A stretch of DNA of 64,000 bases from an uncultured Bacteroides sp. (GCA_937890825.1 CALADS010000074.1:209725-273724); one strand, 5' to 3'. Shown: positions 9,348 through 18,838, counted from the stretch's first letter. A program made the numbers and translations. Notes: generated from the letters alone by a model not told the origin.

Positions 9348-12300
9348 TTAAAATCCTACTTTCAAACCCAAGGTATACGTCTTGGACAAGGGGTAAGACG
9401 GTGCATTGCTGGCTCTGGCCTCAGGGTCGCCCCACAAATACGGAGTGAAAGTCAGCAGGTTATAGCCACTCAATGACAACTGACACGTCTTCATACCCAA
9501 CTTCTTCATCCAGGGGAACTGGAAGTTATAGGAGATGGTCAATGTCTTCAGACGCAAATACTTGGCATCCTGTTCATACAGCGTACAAGTGGCGTAGTTG
9601 TTGTCGGCATGGTCTTGCGTGGCACGAGGATATTTGGCACTCTGGGAAGGATTGTCTTCCGTCCAGGTGTTGTCCAGGTGATAGGCCAGCAAACCACCGG
9701 CATTGTTGCCGGCACTGGAAACGAACGGCCGGCGGAACACATCTGAAATCATACGGCTCACGTTCCAGGCACCGGTCCATTGGGTATTCACTTCCAGATT
9801 CTTCCAGGAGAAGCCCAGGTTCAGACCCACCATGTATTCCGGGTCGTCAGTATAGCCATAGTCACGGCTCATATCGTTGGAGTCGATTTTACGGTCACCG
9901 TTCAGGTCGACAAACACGGCATCACCGTTCTTCAAGGCCACAGAGTGTTCGGGGAACGGACGGTGGAAAGTCTGTTCATACAAGGCCGGTGTCTGCTCAT
10001 CGTAGTAACGCCAGAACACGTATTGGCTGCGTGCGCCGATGCGGTGTCCTTTTTCATACAGGTAATTCCACAGTTGGGGAGCTTCGCGCTTCTCTACGAT
10101 TTCATTCTGGTTATAAGAGAGGTTGGCACTTACCCAATAGCGGAAGTCATTGCCAATCTTGTCGTTCCATTTCATGGAGAGTTCCCAACCCCAGTTGTTT
10201 ACCTCACCCATATTGGAATAAGGCTGGGCAAAACCCAGGATGCCGGGTGCCATGCCGTCTTGCAGCAGAATGTCCCAACGGTTTTCGCGGTAATACTCTA
10301 CGGTGGCCGACAGACGATCGTCCAGGAAGTTGATGTCGATACCATAGTTCTGCTTGAAGGCCTTTTCCCAAGTCACCGAAGCATTGTTGATGGCTTTCTC
10401 ATGGGCACCCTTGCTGATGGTAGATACCGTACCGCCCGCACCGAAGATGTAACCGTAACTGGAGTCTACTCTGTTGTTGCCATAACCGGAGTTGCTTACG
10501 CCGCCGTCGCTGTTGGGCACATACGGATTGGCGGTATACATAAAGCGGCTTCCGCCGATTTTGTCGTTACCCACCAGACCGAAAGAGGCACGCAGTTTTA
10601 GGAAGGTAACCCACGGTTTCAGCGGTTTGAACCAGCTTTCCTCACTCATCACCCAGCCCACTGATGCAGCCGGGAACAAGGCGAAGCGTTTGTCGGGGGC
10701 AAAGTTTTCGGAACCGTTATAACCCATGTTGGCCTCTACCAGGTAGCGGTTCTTCCAGTCATACGTCACACGGCCCACCAAACCCACGTAGCCACGGGGA
10801 ATATCGGAATACGTGCTGGGGTAATACTCCTTAGACTGGTTATAGAGCAGCAAGGCACCCACCGTGTGGTCGCCAAACGTGCGGTTATAGTTCAAGCCGG
10901 CTTCCATGTACCAGTTACGGGCTTTTCCGCGAGATACGCTGTAGCTTACGTTGGTATATTTGCTGCCGTCTATCGGACGCAAGCCTACACTACCATCATC
11001 CTGCAGCACAGGAGTATAGGTTATATCCGTACCGCCCGATAAAGTCTTATAGACCGAGAACGAGCTGTTATAAGACCCTTTAATCTTGAACGAAAGTCCC
11101 TTCGTGATGAAGTCCAGCTTCTGGCTCAAGATAAGGTCGGCATTCAGCGAGTTGTTGTTGTTATGCCTTGCACCGCCACCGTAATAGGTAAAAGGGTCGG
11201 TATCGCCCACAAACGGCAGGTTCAAACCGTCGGACTGTGCTTCCGTGGTGCTGTACACCAGTTTGTTATCGATAAATCCGGCACTTCTGAACGGAGTGGC
11301 GTAATAGATGTTTCTAATCAGACCGCTGGATTTCTGACTTGTCTTAGGACTTTGAGAAGTATTGACATTACCGGCCACGTTCAATGAAAGCGTAGTGGTC
11401 TTGGTCACATCAATATCCAAGTTACTGCGGTAGTTGAAACGGTTGTACTGATAGCTGCTCTTATAAGGAAGGTTGAATTCATTGAACAGACCTCCCTGGG
11501 TATAGGCACCGGCCGAAATGAAGTAACGTACCTTCTCTGTACCACCGGATATATTCAAGTTGTGCTGTGTCTGCAGGGTGGCATCCCCCAAGATATAATC
11601 CACCCAGTCGTGACTGGGGAAACGGATGGGGTCGGAACCGTCCTTGAATTTCTGTACCACCCTATCGTCGAATTCCGGAGTCTTACCATCATTGCGCTTC
11701 ATCTGGTTATGAAACATGGCATACTCGTAAGAATTGGCAGTCTCAATCATCTTGGTAGGCATCTGTACAGAAGCCGATGTGGTGAACGAAATATGTGCCT
11801 TGCCTTCCTGGCCACGCTTGGTAGTAATCAGGATAACACCGTTGGCACCCCGCACACCGAATACAGCCGTAGCCGAAGCATCTTTCAAGATAGAGATAGA
11901 CTCGATTTCGTTCGGGTCAATATCATTCATGCTGCGCTCCACACCGTCTACCTGCACCAGCGGCTTGGCATCACCCCAAGTGGCCTTACCGCGGATATAG
12001 ATTTCGGCGGCATCGGCACCCGGCTCACCGGATGTCTGTACCGTGGTCAGACCGGCCATCTGACCTCCCAGCACATTCGATACAGAACCGATGGAAGTAC
12101 GGGTCAACGCTTCATTCTTCACACTGGCCACTGCACCGGTCATCGTTACTTTCTTCTGCACACCATAGGCCACGATTTCCACTTCCTGCAGAAGGGTGGC
12201 ATCTTCCTGCAGAACTACTTTCATATTGTTTTTGGCTGTCACCACCTGATCGGCGTATCCAATGAAAGACACCTTCAGTTTCGCTCCAGCCTTGGCATTC

Positions 12301-12542
12301 AGTTTAAACACACCGTCTATATCGGTGATGGTACCTATTGTGGTACCCTCTACCAATACATTGGCACCAATTACCGGCTCGCCTGTTTCATCTACCACTA
12401 CTCCCTTGATGATACCCTGCTGCTGCACCGTTTCAACGGCTGCCACTGCCTGGCTCTGGCCATTGAAGGCAGGTACCATAGAAAAAGAGAGAAACAGCAC
12501 GGCTGGCAATGTGACTCCTTTTATAAAATTTCTCTTATTCAT
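9348..12542 (-). CDS. SusC-like TonB-dependent transporter, full-length form
   Basis: Outer-membrane importer of 1064 residues. The order is signal peptide (about 1-34), carboxypeptidase-regulatory-like domain (about 43-112, with GEPVIGANVLVEGT and FIGY), TonB box VEIVAYG near 121, plug (ADAAEIYIRG, PLVQVDGVER, GVILITTKRG) and a C-terminal barrel ending GLKVGF. It lies 53 bp after the second fimbrillin-like gene and directly before its SusD partner. It is more canonical than the second SusC in the operon. The transported glycan is inferred from context. Confidence 0.95.
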   Translation of the reverse strand: MNKRNFIKGVTLPAVLFLSFSMVPAFNGQSQAVAAVETVQQQGIIKGVVVDETGEPVIGANVLVEGTTIGTITDIDGVFKLNAKAGAKLKVSFIGYADQVVTAKNNMKVVLQEDATLLQEVEIVAYGVQKKVTMTGAVASVKNEALTRTSIGSVSNVLGGQMAGLTTVQTSGEPGADAAEIYIRGKATWGDAKPLVQVDGVERSMNDIDPNEIESISILKDASATAVFGVRGANGVILITTKRGQEGKAHISFTTSASVQMPTKMIETANSYEYAMFHNQMKRNDGKTPEFDDRVVQKFKDGSDPIRFPSHDWVDYILGDATLQTQHNLNISGGTEKVRYFISAGAYTQGGLFNEFNLPYKSSYQYNRFNYRSNLDIDVTKTTTLSLNVAGNVNTSQSPKTSQKSSGLIRNIYYATPFRSAGFIDNKLVYSTTEAQSDGLNLPFVGDTDPFTYYGGGARHNNNNSLNADLILSQKLDFITKGLSFKIKGSYNSSFSVYKTLSGGTDITYTPVLQDDGSVGLRPIDGSKYTNVSYSVSRGKARNWYMEAGLNYNRTFGDHTVGALLLYNQSKEYYPSTYSDIPRGYVGLVGRVTYDWKNRYLVEANMGYNGSENFAPDKRFALFPAASVGWVMSEESWFKPLKPWVTFLKLRASFGLVGNDKIGGSRFMYTANPYVPNSDGGVSNSGYGNNRVDSSYGYIFGAGGTVSTISKGAHEKAINNASVTWEKAFKQNYGIDINFLDDRLSATVEYYRENRWDILLQDGMAPGILGFAQPYSNMGEVNNWGWELSMKWNDKIGNDFRYWVSANLSYNQNEIVEKREAPQLWNYLYEKGHRIGARSQYVFWRYYDEQTPALYEQTFHRPFPEHSVALKNGDAVFVDLNGDRKIDSNDMSRDYGYTDDPEYMVGLNLGFSWKNLEVNTQWTGAWNVSRMISDVFRRPFVSSAGNNAGGLLAYHLDNTWTEDNPSQSAKYPRATQDHADNNYATCTLYEQDAKYLRLKTLTISYNFQFPWMKKLGMKTCQLSLSGYNLLTFTPYLWGDPEARASNAPSYPLSKTYTLGLKVGF

Positions 12543-12595
12543 ATTGTTAGTTTTTCATGTATAAGTAATAGAATGAGACTTATACTACCTACTGA

Positions 12596-14197
12596 TTAAA
12601 ATGCGAGCATCATACGGAAATAGCCGGCTCTGGAACCACGTTCACAAATAATGGTATAACGTCCACCATCCATACCGTGTGTCCACTGGAACGTAGCAGA
12701 ACGCTGTGTGCTGCTCCAAAAATGATTAGTAAGAGCATTAGCGTCTACAGAAGTCATTTCATCGCCCGAAACTTTCAACAAATTAGGATTGATAACGCCC
12801 AATGCCTTGGCCACAGTATCCCAGCACATGATAGAAGGCAGATACCAAGGAGTGGTAACAGCCGGTACAGGTACTTCTTCACGATAAGCCATGATATGCT
12901 TATAGGCCCAGTCGCAAGTAGCCGGCTGGCCCATGCCTTCATAACACATGGTCAGCAGTTGTGTATTGTTATAACCCATCAATGCAGGGAATACTTTAGA
13001 CGCATCATTCTTATTGGCATCGCGTTCCGTATTACAGCCCACAAACTTGTCCATCCAAGCTTCTTCTTTCGTAAACCAATCTGAATAATTTCCCTCCTTA
13101 CCCGAGTGGAACATATGCGTAGCATAACCCTCCACTACGGAGTTTTTCAATGACAATACCAATCCGTGTACACAAGCCGGATAATCGCGACGCAAGGCAT
13201 CATTGGCTTCGGTATTGTTACCTGGATGCGTAACCGAGGGCTGAGGATTGCCTACATGGCATACAATACCGATGGCATTTTCCGGGGCTGTTTCGGCATC
13301 TTTAGACACCAGCTTGCCGTCGGCACAGAAATAGTCGCCCACCTGCAAAGCGTGTTCTATCTTGCTTTCATCCTTGATAGTGTACAGCTTGGCCGTTCCC
13401 GATTCCAGCGTACCTTTGGCTTCGTATTCCATTTCACCTACTCCGGTGTATGTACCCTTAATGGTGAATTCCTTGTTCGGATTTACCAGGAAGCGGTAGG
13501 TATCGGTAGATTCCTGATAGTAGGCAGTGGCAGCGGCATTGTTCAGCGTAAAGGAACCGGCCTTTAGCGGCAACTGATAATCGGCCACTTCCACATTGGT
13601 AAAGTGATACGTCAGTTTCGGCATCTTTACCACAGCCAATGCCATTTCGTGTTTCATGTCGAAAGCTATCTGTCCTTTCAGACGGTCGCCTTTCACAGTA
13701 CCCACACTGGTCATCAAGTCGTACTTGGTATAGTCGCCTTCTCCCTGATTAGCACCCACCGTCCACTTAGCCACGTAAGCTTCAAAAGGCTTGGCACTGG
13801 TAGCATCGAACTGTACATTCTTGTTGTAGGGATAATAAGCATAGAACTGCATTTTCTGGAACTGAGAACCCTTGTATTCGATGGGGTCGCCGTCGTCGGT
13901 CAGTTCCCACACACCATCCTGCAGGGTGAACTTGCGGTTATTGATGTCAGAAACCACCGCATCGCCACGCACGGCAAAGATACCGATTTCGTCACCGTTG
14001 GTAAAGCGGGTGGCATAGCCCGATTCCACCGCACGGGTAGCACCGTCGGCATGGGTAAAACCTTCATCGGTTACACTGATCTGGAATCCTTTCAGAGCAT
14101 CCTGGTTGTCCAAGGCTGCTTCCTCATCCTGAGAACAAGAAGCCAGCAATGCGGCTCCGGCCAGGAAGAACATGGATATATAGTTATTCACTTTCAT
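12596..14197 (-). CDS. Fimbrillin-like lipoprotein with a possible Lcl/DUF1566-type C-terminus
   Basis: Surface lipoprotein (LASC lipobox, Cys20 from the chosen start) of 533 residues. The first part has the Mfa-like/fimbrillin pattern: a TRA stretch after the signal, a GDEIGIFAV strand, FYAYYPYN, and a FDMKHEMALAVVKM strand. The last 80 residues contain WSSTQRS and end in RAGYFRMMLAF, which resembles the Trp-Ser-Ser and closing strand of Fib_succ_major/DUF1566 (Lcl) lectin-like modules. The ATG at 14197 gives a proper signal peptide; an upstream ATG at 14227 would add ten residues. It is second in the operon, ahead of SusC, where it may act as a surface glycan-binding or adhesive component. 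Confidence 0.7.
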   Translation of the reverse strand: MKVNNYISMFFLAGAALLASCSQDEEAALDNQDALKGFQISVTDEGFTHADGATRAVESGYATRFTNGDEIGIFAVRGDAVVSDINNRKFTLQDGVWELTDDGDPIEYKGSQFQKMQFYAYYPYNKNVQFDATSAKPFEAYVAKWTVGANQGEGDYTKYDLMTSVGTVKGDRLKGQIAFDMKHEMALAVVKMPKLTYHFTNVEVADYQLPLKAGSFTLNNAAATAYYQESTDTYRFLVNPNKEFTIKGTYTGVGEMEYEAKGTLESGTAKLYTIKDESKIEHALQVGDYFCADGKLVSKDAETAPENAIGIVCHVGNPQPSVTHPGNNTEANDALRRDYPACVHGLVLSLKNSVVEGYATHMFHSGKEGNYSDWFTKEEAWMDKFVGCNTERDANKNDASKVFPALMGYNNTQLLTMCYEGMGQPATCDWAYKHIMAYREEVPVPAVTTPWYLPSIMCWDTVAKALGVINPNLLKVSGDEMTSVDANALTNHFWSSTQRSATFQWTHGMDGGRYTIICERGSRAGYFRMMLAF

Positions 14198-14247
14198 AAA
14201 AATTCTGTTTTTAATATTAGCAATCAATCTGTATAAAAATTAGCCTT

Positions 14248-15261
14248 TTATTTACCTGCCGGTTTCGGGGTAATGGTCTCTTCGGTAATGTTCCAGTCGG
14301 GATTACCTACATCGGTTCCGGTATCGGCCAAGCCCGGGTCGGACGTCATGGGGTCGTTATCCTGGTTGTTCCAGCCGTTAATCTGGGTTTCTTCTGTAAT
14401 AGTCAGCTGATATTTGTTATCGGTATACTTATTGGCTTTGATGATGTAATTATAAGAATAGCCGGATTTCAATTCAGTGAGGTTGGCAAATTCTGCTTCA
14501 TACAAGTAACCGTTCATGCGAGCCTGGATGGTTACCTTATCCTGCACCTGCTGAGGCAGCAGAATAGCCTGGATGGTGTAGTTGTCGGCCTCGCCCACAT
14601 TTTCCCACAAGATATCGTCCTCGGCAGTCACCGGTTCTTCGCTTACGGTAGTTTCTCCGGTAGCAGGATTAAAGGTACCCTGATTCTTCACACCAATCAG
14701 GTAGCAGGTAATGTCGTTCAGTTCTACCCCCTCGCCTGCCTGGAACTGGATTTTAATGCGGCTCATCACATGATTGAAAGCCAGCTTTACATTGGGATTC
14801 TGTGAAGTGGCCTTGCCCGTGGCATACAGATAATCTATCTGCGCGCGGTCTTTGGCAGTGGCCTGGAACGGACTGGCTGTAGATACCTCTACCGGCGACA
14901 ACTCTTCGCCGGAATTTCCCCGGAACGGAGCATAAGCCACTACATCGTACTCGGCTGAGCCCAATACCCAGATCTCTCTAAGGGTGCCTTCCTTAGCTTC
15001 AAAACTACCTTCTCCTTTATAAAGGTAATTCACATTCGTCTGATTGTCTCCGCAAGTGATACCTACTGAATCACCCACTTCCCAAGCAGTTTCCGTGGCA
15101 CGAGTCAAAAGCTCGCTACTCTCATGATTGTTAATCACTGCACTGAAAGAAACCTTCGCTCCGGCATCACCCTCAAATTTGATGTCAGACTCTTTCAGTT
15201 CATTGCTACATCCTGCCAACAATAATAAGGCAACTGCAGCGGTTACATAGTTCTTTTTCAT
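14248..15261 (-). CDS. Fimbrillin-like lipoprotein (Mfa_like_1 type), first gene of the SusCD operon
   Basis: A 337-residue lipoprotein with lipobox LAGC (Cys18) and the fimbrillin-like features VSFSAVI, TRATETAWEVGDSVGI, EYDVVAYAPF and a FNHVMSRIKIQF strand. Proteins of this type form surface fibres or act as surface glycan-binding lipoproteins in Bacteroidales; which applies here is not shown. It is encoded 50 bp before the second fimbrillin-like gene. It follows a long leader containing a hairpin, so it is the promoter-proximal gene. The acidic C-terminal 40 residues (DNDPMTSDPGLADTGTD) look disordered. Confidence 0.75.
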   Translation of the reverse strand: MKKNYVTAAVALLLLAGCSNELKESDIKFEGDAGAKVSFSAVINNHESSELLTRATETAWEVGDSVGITCGDNQTNVNYLYKGEGSFEAKEGTLREIWVLGSAEYDVVAYAPFRGNSGEELSPVEVSTASPFQATAKDRAQIDYLYATGKATSQNPNVKLAFNHVMSRIKIQFQAGEGVELNDITCYLIGVKNQGTFNPATGETTVSEEPVTAEDDILWENVGEADNYTIQAILLPQQVQDKVTIQARMNGYLYEAEFANLTELKSGYSYNYIIKANKYTDNKYQLTITEETQINGWNNQDNDPMTSDPGLADTGTDVGNPDWNITEETITPKPAGK

Positions 15262-15332
15262 ACCATGTCTTTTAAAGTTAAACGTACATTTATTTTTAGT
15301 TTGGATAATTCATTCAACCACAAAACGACAAA

Positions 15333-15356
15333 GCCGGAATCATACTCTGTTCCGGC
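15333..15356 (-). promoter_or_regulatory. Leader hairpin in front of the fimbrillin/SusCD operon
   Basis: Inverted repeat GCCGGAA (15333-15339) with TTCCGGC (15350-15356) and a 10-nt loop. On the minus strand it is followed by the U-rich run TTTGTCGTTTTG. It lies between the predicted promoter and the start codon at 15261, so it could work as an attenuator or stabilizing leader structure. The rest of 15262-15649 holds no gene. Confidence 0.4.
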
Positions 15357-15469
15357 ATCACTGATAAAAAAAATAAGTTGTTTTCCATCACGTATTTCAT
15401 TTTTCTGGTTACACAAAAAACTGCATACAGGGAACCTTTCTCCGCCCGATTCCCTTATTAATTATTTGG

Positions 15470-15477
15470 CAAATATA
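15470..15477 (-). promoter_or_regulatory. Candidate promoter of the fimbrillin/SusCD/PL11 operon (-7 box)
   Basis: On the minus strand TATATTTG matches the Bacteroides -7 consensus TAnnTTTG. Only a T-rich tract, not a clear TTTG, stands at the -33 position. It would give a leader of about 200 nt that includes the hairpin at 15333-15356. Confidence 0.4.
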
Positions 15478-15649
15478 ATAACAGGTGTTAAAAAAGCGCC
15501 TAAAATATCGTACACAAACATGGAAAAACTAACACCTTGCACGAAATTCCATTTATTTTTCCCTTTTTACAGCCTGCCAGAGGGGTCGGAAACGCATCTG
15601 AAAGGCAATAGAAGCGCAACAGCTCGGTATGAGATTAGGAGAGGGTGCC

Positions 15650-18595
15650 TTAAAGGCGGAATACCAACACGCCTGCCGTAGGTATCTTAGGAGTGCCTAT
15701 CAGCACTTGGGCACCTTTGGGCAAAGAGAAAGTATAAGGCGAGTCGCCGTAGTTCAGCACAATGCCTAGGCCGTTGCGATACTCCAAAGTCACCCCATAG
15801 GGCAAATCCATTACCGGGATGTTCCATTCGGCATATAGCCTTTTCAGTAAATCTTTTTCAAAGTCCCCTTCGCGGCTGTCCACTCCTACATACGTTATGG
15901 TGCCTTGCCCCAAGCGGCGGAAAGTGACTGCCGGTGCCCCTTCATAGAACTCATCGGTATAGGTGGCCCACACCTGAGCATCGGAAGCCGGTTTCAGCAC
16001 TTCTCCCCACGTGTTCCAGATATAGGTCTTATCTTTCATCACCATCTTTCCCGGATTTTCGGGCAGCAGCAGGTCATAAAAGTCCAGGGCATTGCCTGTG
16101 AGCGGGGCCAGCATAGCCCCGAAAGGAATTTCCGGCAACCGCCCGTAACGGTCTTTCTGGGCCGTGCGGCAGGTCAATACCAGATTCCCCCCCTGCTTTA
16201 CATAAGCTATCCAGCGATTTACCAATGCAGAATCGGCCATCTGATAAGCCGGAGCTATCACCACAGGATAATCAGAGAAGTTTTTAGATTCGGATATAAA
16301 GTCGACCGGAGCCCCGAACGATTTCAACGCACGGTAATACTTCTCAATATGCCCCAAGGTGTTCCAGGTATGGTTTTGCTTCTGCCGTTCGATGCTCCAG
16401 CTATTCTCGTGATTGAAGAGAATGGCCGTACGGCGCGCCTTATAGTCGGCCGGTTTATGTTCGCGCGGTGCCGACAGCGAACGTAAAGCACGAATTTCTT
16501 CCATAAAGGTCGCAAATTCCCGTCCGCCGGGAGTCACCGTCACCCCGTCGGTGCCCACAATGCCGTAATGATACTGTTCGGTGCCATACAGAGGCTGTCT
16601 GAACCGATACGTGCAGATAAAATCACTGCCACCTGCAAACACACTCCACAGCCACAGACGCACCGCACCGGGAAGCGGCTGAGGATTGATGCTTCCCCAG
16701 TTTACCTGTCCGGGCTGAAGCTCCATAACCCCGTAACTGCCCTGAATGGGACGGAAGAAATCATTAGCCCAAGCTATGCGCAAGGGATTGCCCACCCGGT
16801 AGCCCCTGCGGCCAATTCCTTCGTTGTCGCCATACACCATATAGCGCGTATAGCTCTGGAAATCCATGGAAGGGCTGCCGCCGATATGTCCCTCTTCATA
16901 GTTAGGGATATAATTGGTAGTTACCCATTGATTCACGGCATATTTCTTAATCAGCTTGCACTGTTCATCCAGAAATTCATTGGTCTGCGAGGCTGCAAAA
17001 CGCCGGTAATCCAATATCTGATGATGGTTCATAAACATTTGCGCCCGCTTGGGAAGGGTGATTTCATCAAACGAAGCATATACCTCGCTCCAGAAAGAAG
17101 TGCCCCAGGCCTCGTTCAGCAGACGGATGTTGCCGGTATACTTCCTCCGAAGAAAATCGCGGAATCCCTGTTGGGCAGCAGCATTATAGTCGAACTGCAC
17201 GGCAGGCTCGTTATCAAGCTGCCAGCCGATGATGCGGGGGTCATTGCCATAATGCTTGGCCAGTTGCTCTATCATGCGGTATGACAACTTACGGTAGAGC
17301 GGCGATGAAAAAGAAGCGTGTTGGCGTGCGCCGTGATCCAATACCGTGCCATCTTCGTTTTTCAACAAGATTTCCGGATATTTACGGCTCAGCCACACAG
17401 GGGGTGTGGCCGTAGAAGTACACATAATCACCTTTAAATCATACTTGGCTGCCAGTTCCACCGCCCTATCCAGCCAGGAGAAATCATAACGGCCTTCTTC
17501 GGGTTCCAACTGTGCCCAAGCGAATTCTGCAAAATGGGTAAACTCAAAGCCCATTTCGCGCATCTTGCGGAAATCCCGTTCCCATTGGCTCTCATCCCAA
17601 TGTTCGGGATAATAATAAGCTCCTGTCACGGTCAGGTCGCGGTCGGCAAACCAGGCGTTTCTCTTCAAGCCCTCTACTACCGAAGCGTCTACCTGAAAAG
17701 CGGTGCCGTGACGGATGCCCTGCGGAAAAGATACTTTATCGGAAATATCCTCCCAGGTCTGTCCATGGTCTAGCGAGCGCACCGCTCCATAGCGATGGTC
17801 GCGATACTTATCAAAATACACATACAGCGTGTCGCCCACAAAAAGCGGTGCGGGTCCCTCGGCCCAATACTTTCCGGTAATGGGTGCAGACACCTGGGTA
17901 GGGAATCCCTGCGAGAGCTTCTTTACGCGCGTCACCCGCAAGTTTTTCTCTGGCGGATTGGAGTTCTCGTTTTTCAGCACCATAATCAGGTCTTTATGCT
18001 TGGGGTCTTTCACAATGGCTGCATCGATGACGCTGAAATCGGGATTAAAGAACATCCCGGTGTCCGAGAACGTCTGAAAATCTTTCGTAGTGACATAATA
18101 GATGCGGTGGTTCAGCCCTTTTTCGCTGGGGCTGGTGGGTACTTCCTTGTGCCGCCCCGGAATGGTAGTGGCCCAAAAGATGTAAAAGGTACGGGATGCT
18201 TCGTCGTAAAAGAGTTCTGGTGCCCAGCAGTTATGGGCCTGCGGTTCGTGCATCATCACCGGAATGGCACGCTGTTCGCTCCAGTTCACCAAATCGCGCG
18301 ACGAGGCATAGCCTATGATGCGGTCGGTCCAACTAGAAGTCCACACCATGTGGAATGTACCATCCGGTCCCTGACAGATACTGGGATCGCGCATTAGTTT
18401 ATCTTTGCCTATTATTGGAGTAAGAAAAGAGGCACCGTCCCTCAAGGGTTTCCAATTCAAACCATCATAACTATATGCCAAATGAAGCCCATCTGTGCTG
18501 TTGCCTACAAAATACGAGAATAAATATGCCTTGCTTGTGGCCATAGACATCAGAGAAGAAAGGCAAAAAAACAGTGTTACAAATAAGTTTTTCAT
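15650..18595 (-). CDS. GH43-like domain fused to GH42 beta-galactosidase
   Basis: A 981-residue secreted protein (signal about 1-19). Residues 22-310 form a five-bladed GH43-like propeller keeping the expected acidic triad: Asp70 in MRDPS, Asp191 in VIDAA and Glu246 in YWAEG. Residues 320-700 form a GH42 barrel with acid/base Glu463 (WQLDNEP) and nucleophile Glu625 (VMELQPGQVNW), then a flavodoxin-like GH42 middle domain and a short beta domain. Both halves look catalytically competent. GH42 removes beta-galactose, fitting RG-I side chains; the GH43-like substrate is unknown. It has its own promoter and is divergent from the rightward enzyme operon. Confidence 0.88.
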   Translation of the reverse strand: MKNLFVTLFFCLSSLMSMATSKAYLFSYFVGNSTDGLHLAYSYDGLNWKPLRDGASFLTPIIGKDKLMRDPSICQGPDGTFHMVWTSSWTDRIIGYASSRDLVNWSEQRAIPVMMHEPQAHNCWAPELFYDEASRTFYIFWATTIPGRHKEVPTSPSEKGLNHRIYYVTTKDFQTFSDTGMFFNPDFSVIDAAIVKDPKHKDLIMVLKNENSNPPEKNLRVTRVKKLSQGFPTQVSAPITGKYWAEGPAPLFVGDTLYVYFDKYRDHRYGAVRSLDHGQTWEDISDKVSFPQGIRHGTAFQVDASVVEGLKRNAWFADRDLTVTGAYYYPEHWDESQWERDFRKMREMGFEFTHFAEFAWAQLEPEEGRYDFSWLDRAVELAAKYDLKVIMCTSTATPPVWLSRKYPEILLKNEDGTVLDHGARQHASFSSPLYRKLSYRMIEQLAKHYGNDPRIIGWQLDNEPAVQFDYNAAAQQGFRDFLRRKYTGNIRLLNEAWGTSFWSEVYASFDEITLPKRAQMFMNHHQILDYRRFAASQTNEFLDEQCKLIKKYAVNQWVTTNYIPNYEEGHIGGSPSMDFQSYTRYMVYGDNEGIGRRGYRVGNPLRIAWANDFFRPIQGSYGVMELQPGQVNWGSINPQPLPGAVRLWLWSVFAGGSDFICTYRFRQPLYGTEQYHYGIVGTDGVTVTPGGREFATFMEEIRALRSLSAPREHKPADYKARRTAILFNHENSWSIERQKQNHTWNTLGHIEKYYRALKSFGAPVDFISESKNFSDYPVVIAPAYQMADSALVNRWIAYVKQGGNLVLTCRTAQKDRYGRLPEIPFGAMLAPLTGNALDFYDLLLPENPGKMVMKDKTYIWNTWGEVLKPASDAQVWATYTDEFYEGAPAVTFRRLGQGTITYVGVDSREGDFEKDLLKRLYAEWNIPVMDLPYGVTLEYRNGLGIVLNYGDSPYTFSLPKGAQVLIGTPKIPTAGVLVFRL

Positions 18596-18627
18596 AATGA
18601 TCAGTCAAGATTATAAATCAATTTATG

Positions 18628-18659
18628 CAAATGTATGTATTCAATTTTGATGACACAAG
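18628..18659 (-). promoter_or_regulatory. Promoter of the GH43-GH42 gene
   Basis: On the minus strand TACATTTG (18635 to 18628) is a perfect TAnnTTTG -7 box, with CTTG (18659 to 18656) 20 bp upstream as the -33 box. The start codon at 18595 lies about 25 nt beyond the expected transcription start. Confidence 0.6.
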
Positions 18660-18762
18660 GAAAGAAGCATGGAGAATCTGACTAATGCATGGAGTTTTGT
18701 ACGGAAACTACAGTAGAAACCATCTGTGAATACGATATTCTAGGGAAGTGTACTGAATTCTA

Positions 18763-18792
18763 TTTATTAAATATAGGAGAATGGCTAATTTA
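18763..18792 (+). promoter_or_regulatory. Candidate promoter of the rightward CE12-GH28-GH106 operon
   Basis: TTTA (18763-18766) and TAATTTAG (18785-18792), 18 bp apart, approximate the Bacteroides -33/-7 pair with mismatches in both boxes. Weak boxes would fit a gene set needing an activator. No other candidate is visible in 18660-18838. Confidence 0.35.
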
Positions 18793-18838
18793 GCAACCAA
18801 TTAAATTATAGAATAATCACTTATAACCTAATTGACAC

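Noticed and set aside
15265..15681. 138-codon plus-strand frame across the leader of the fimbrillin operon
   Set aside because: The translation is low in family-like features, has no promoter of its own, and overlaps the end of the GH42 gene on the other strand.
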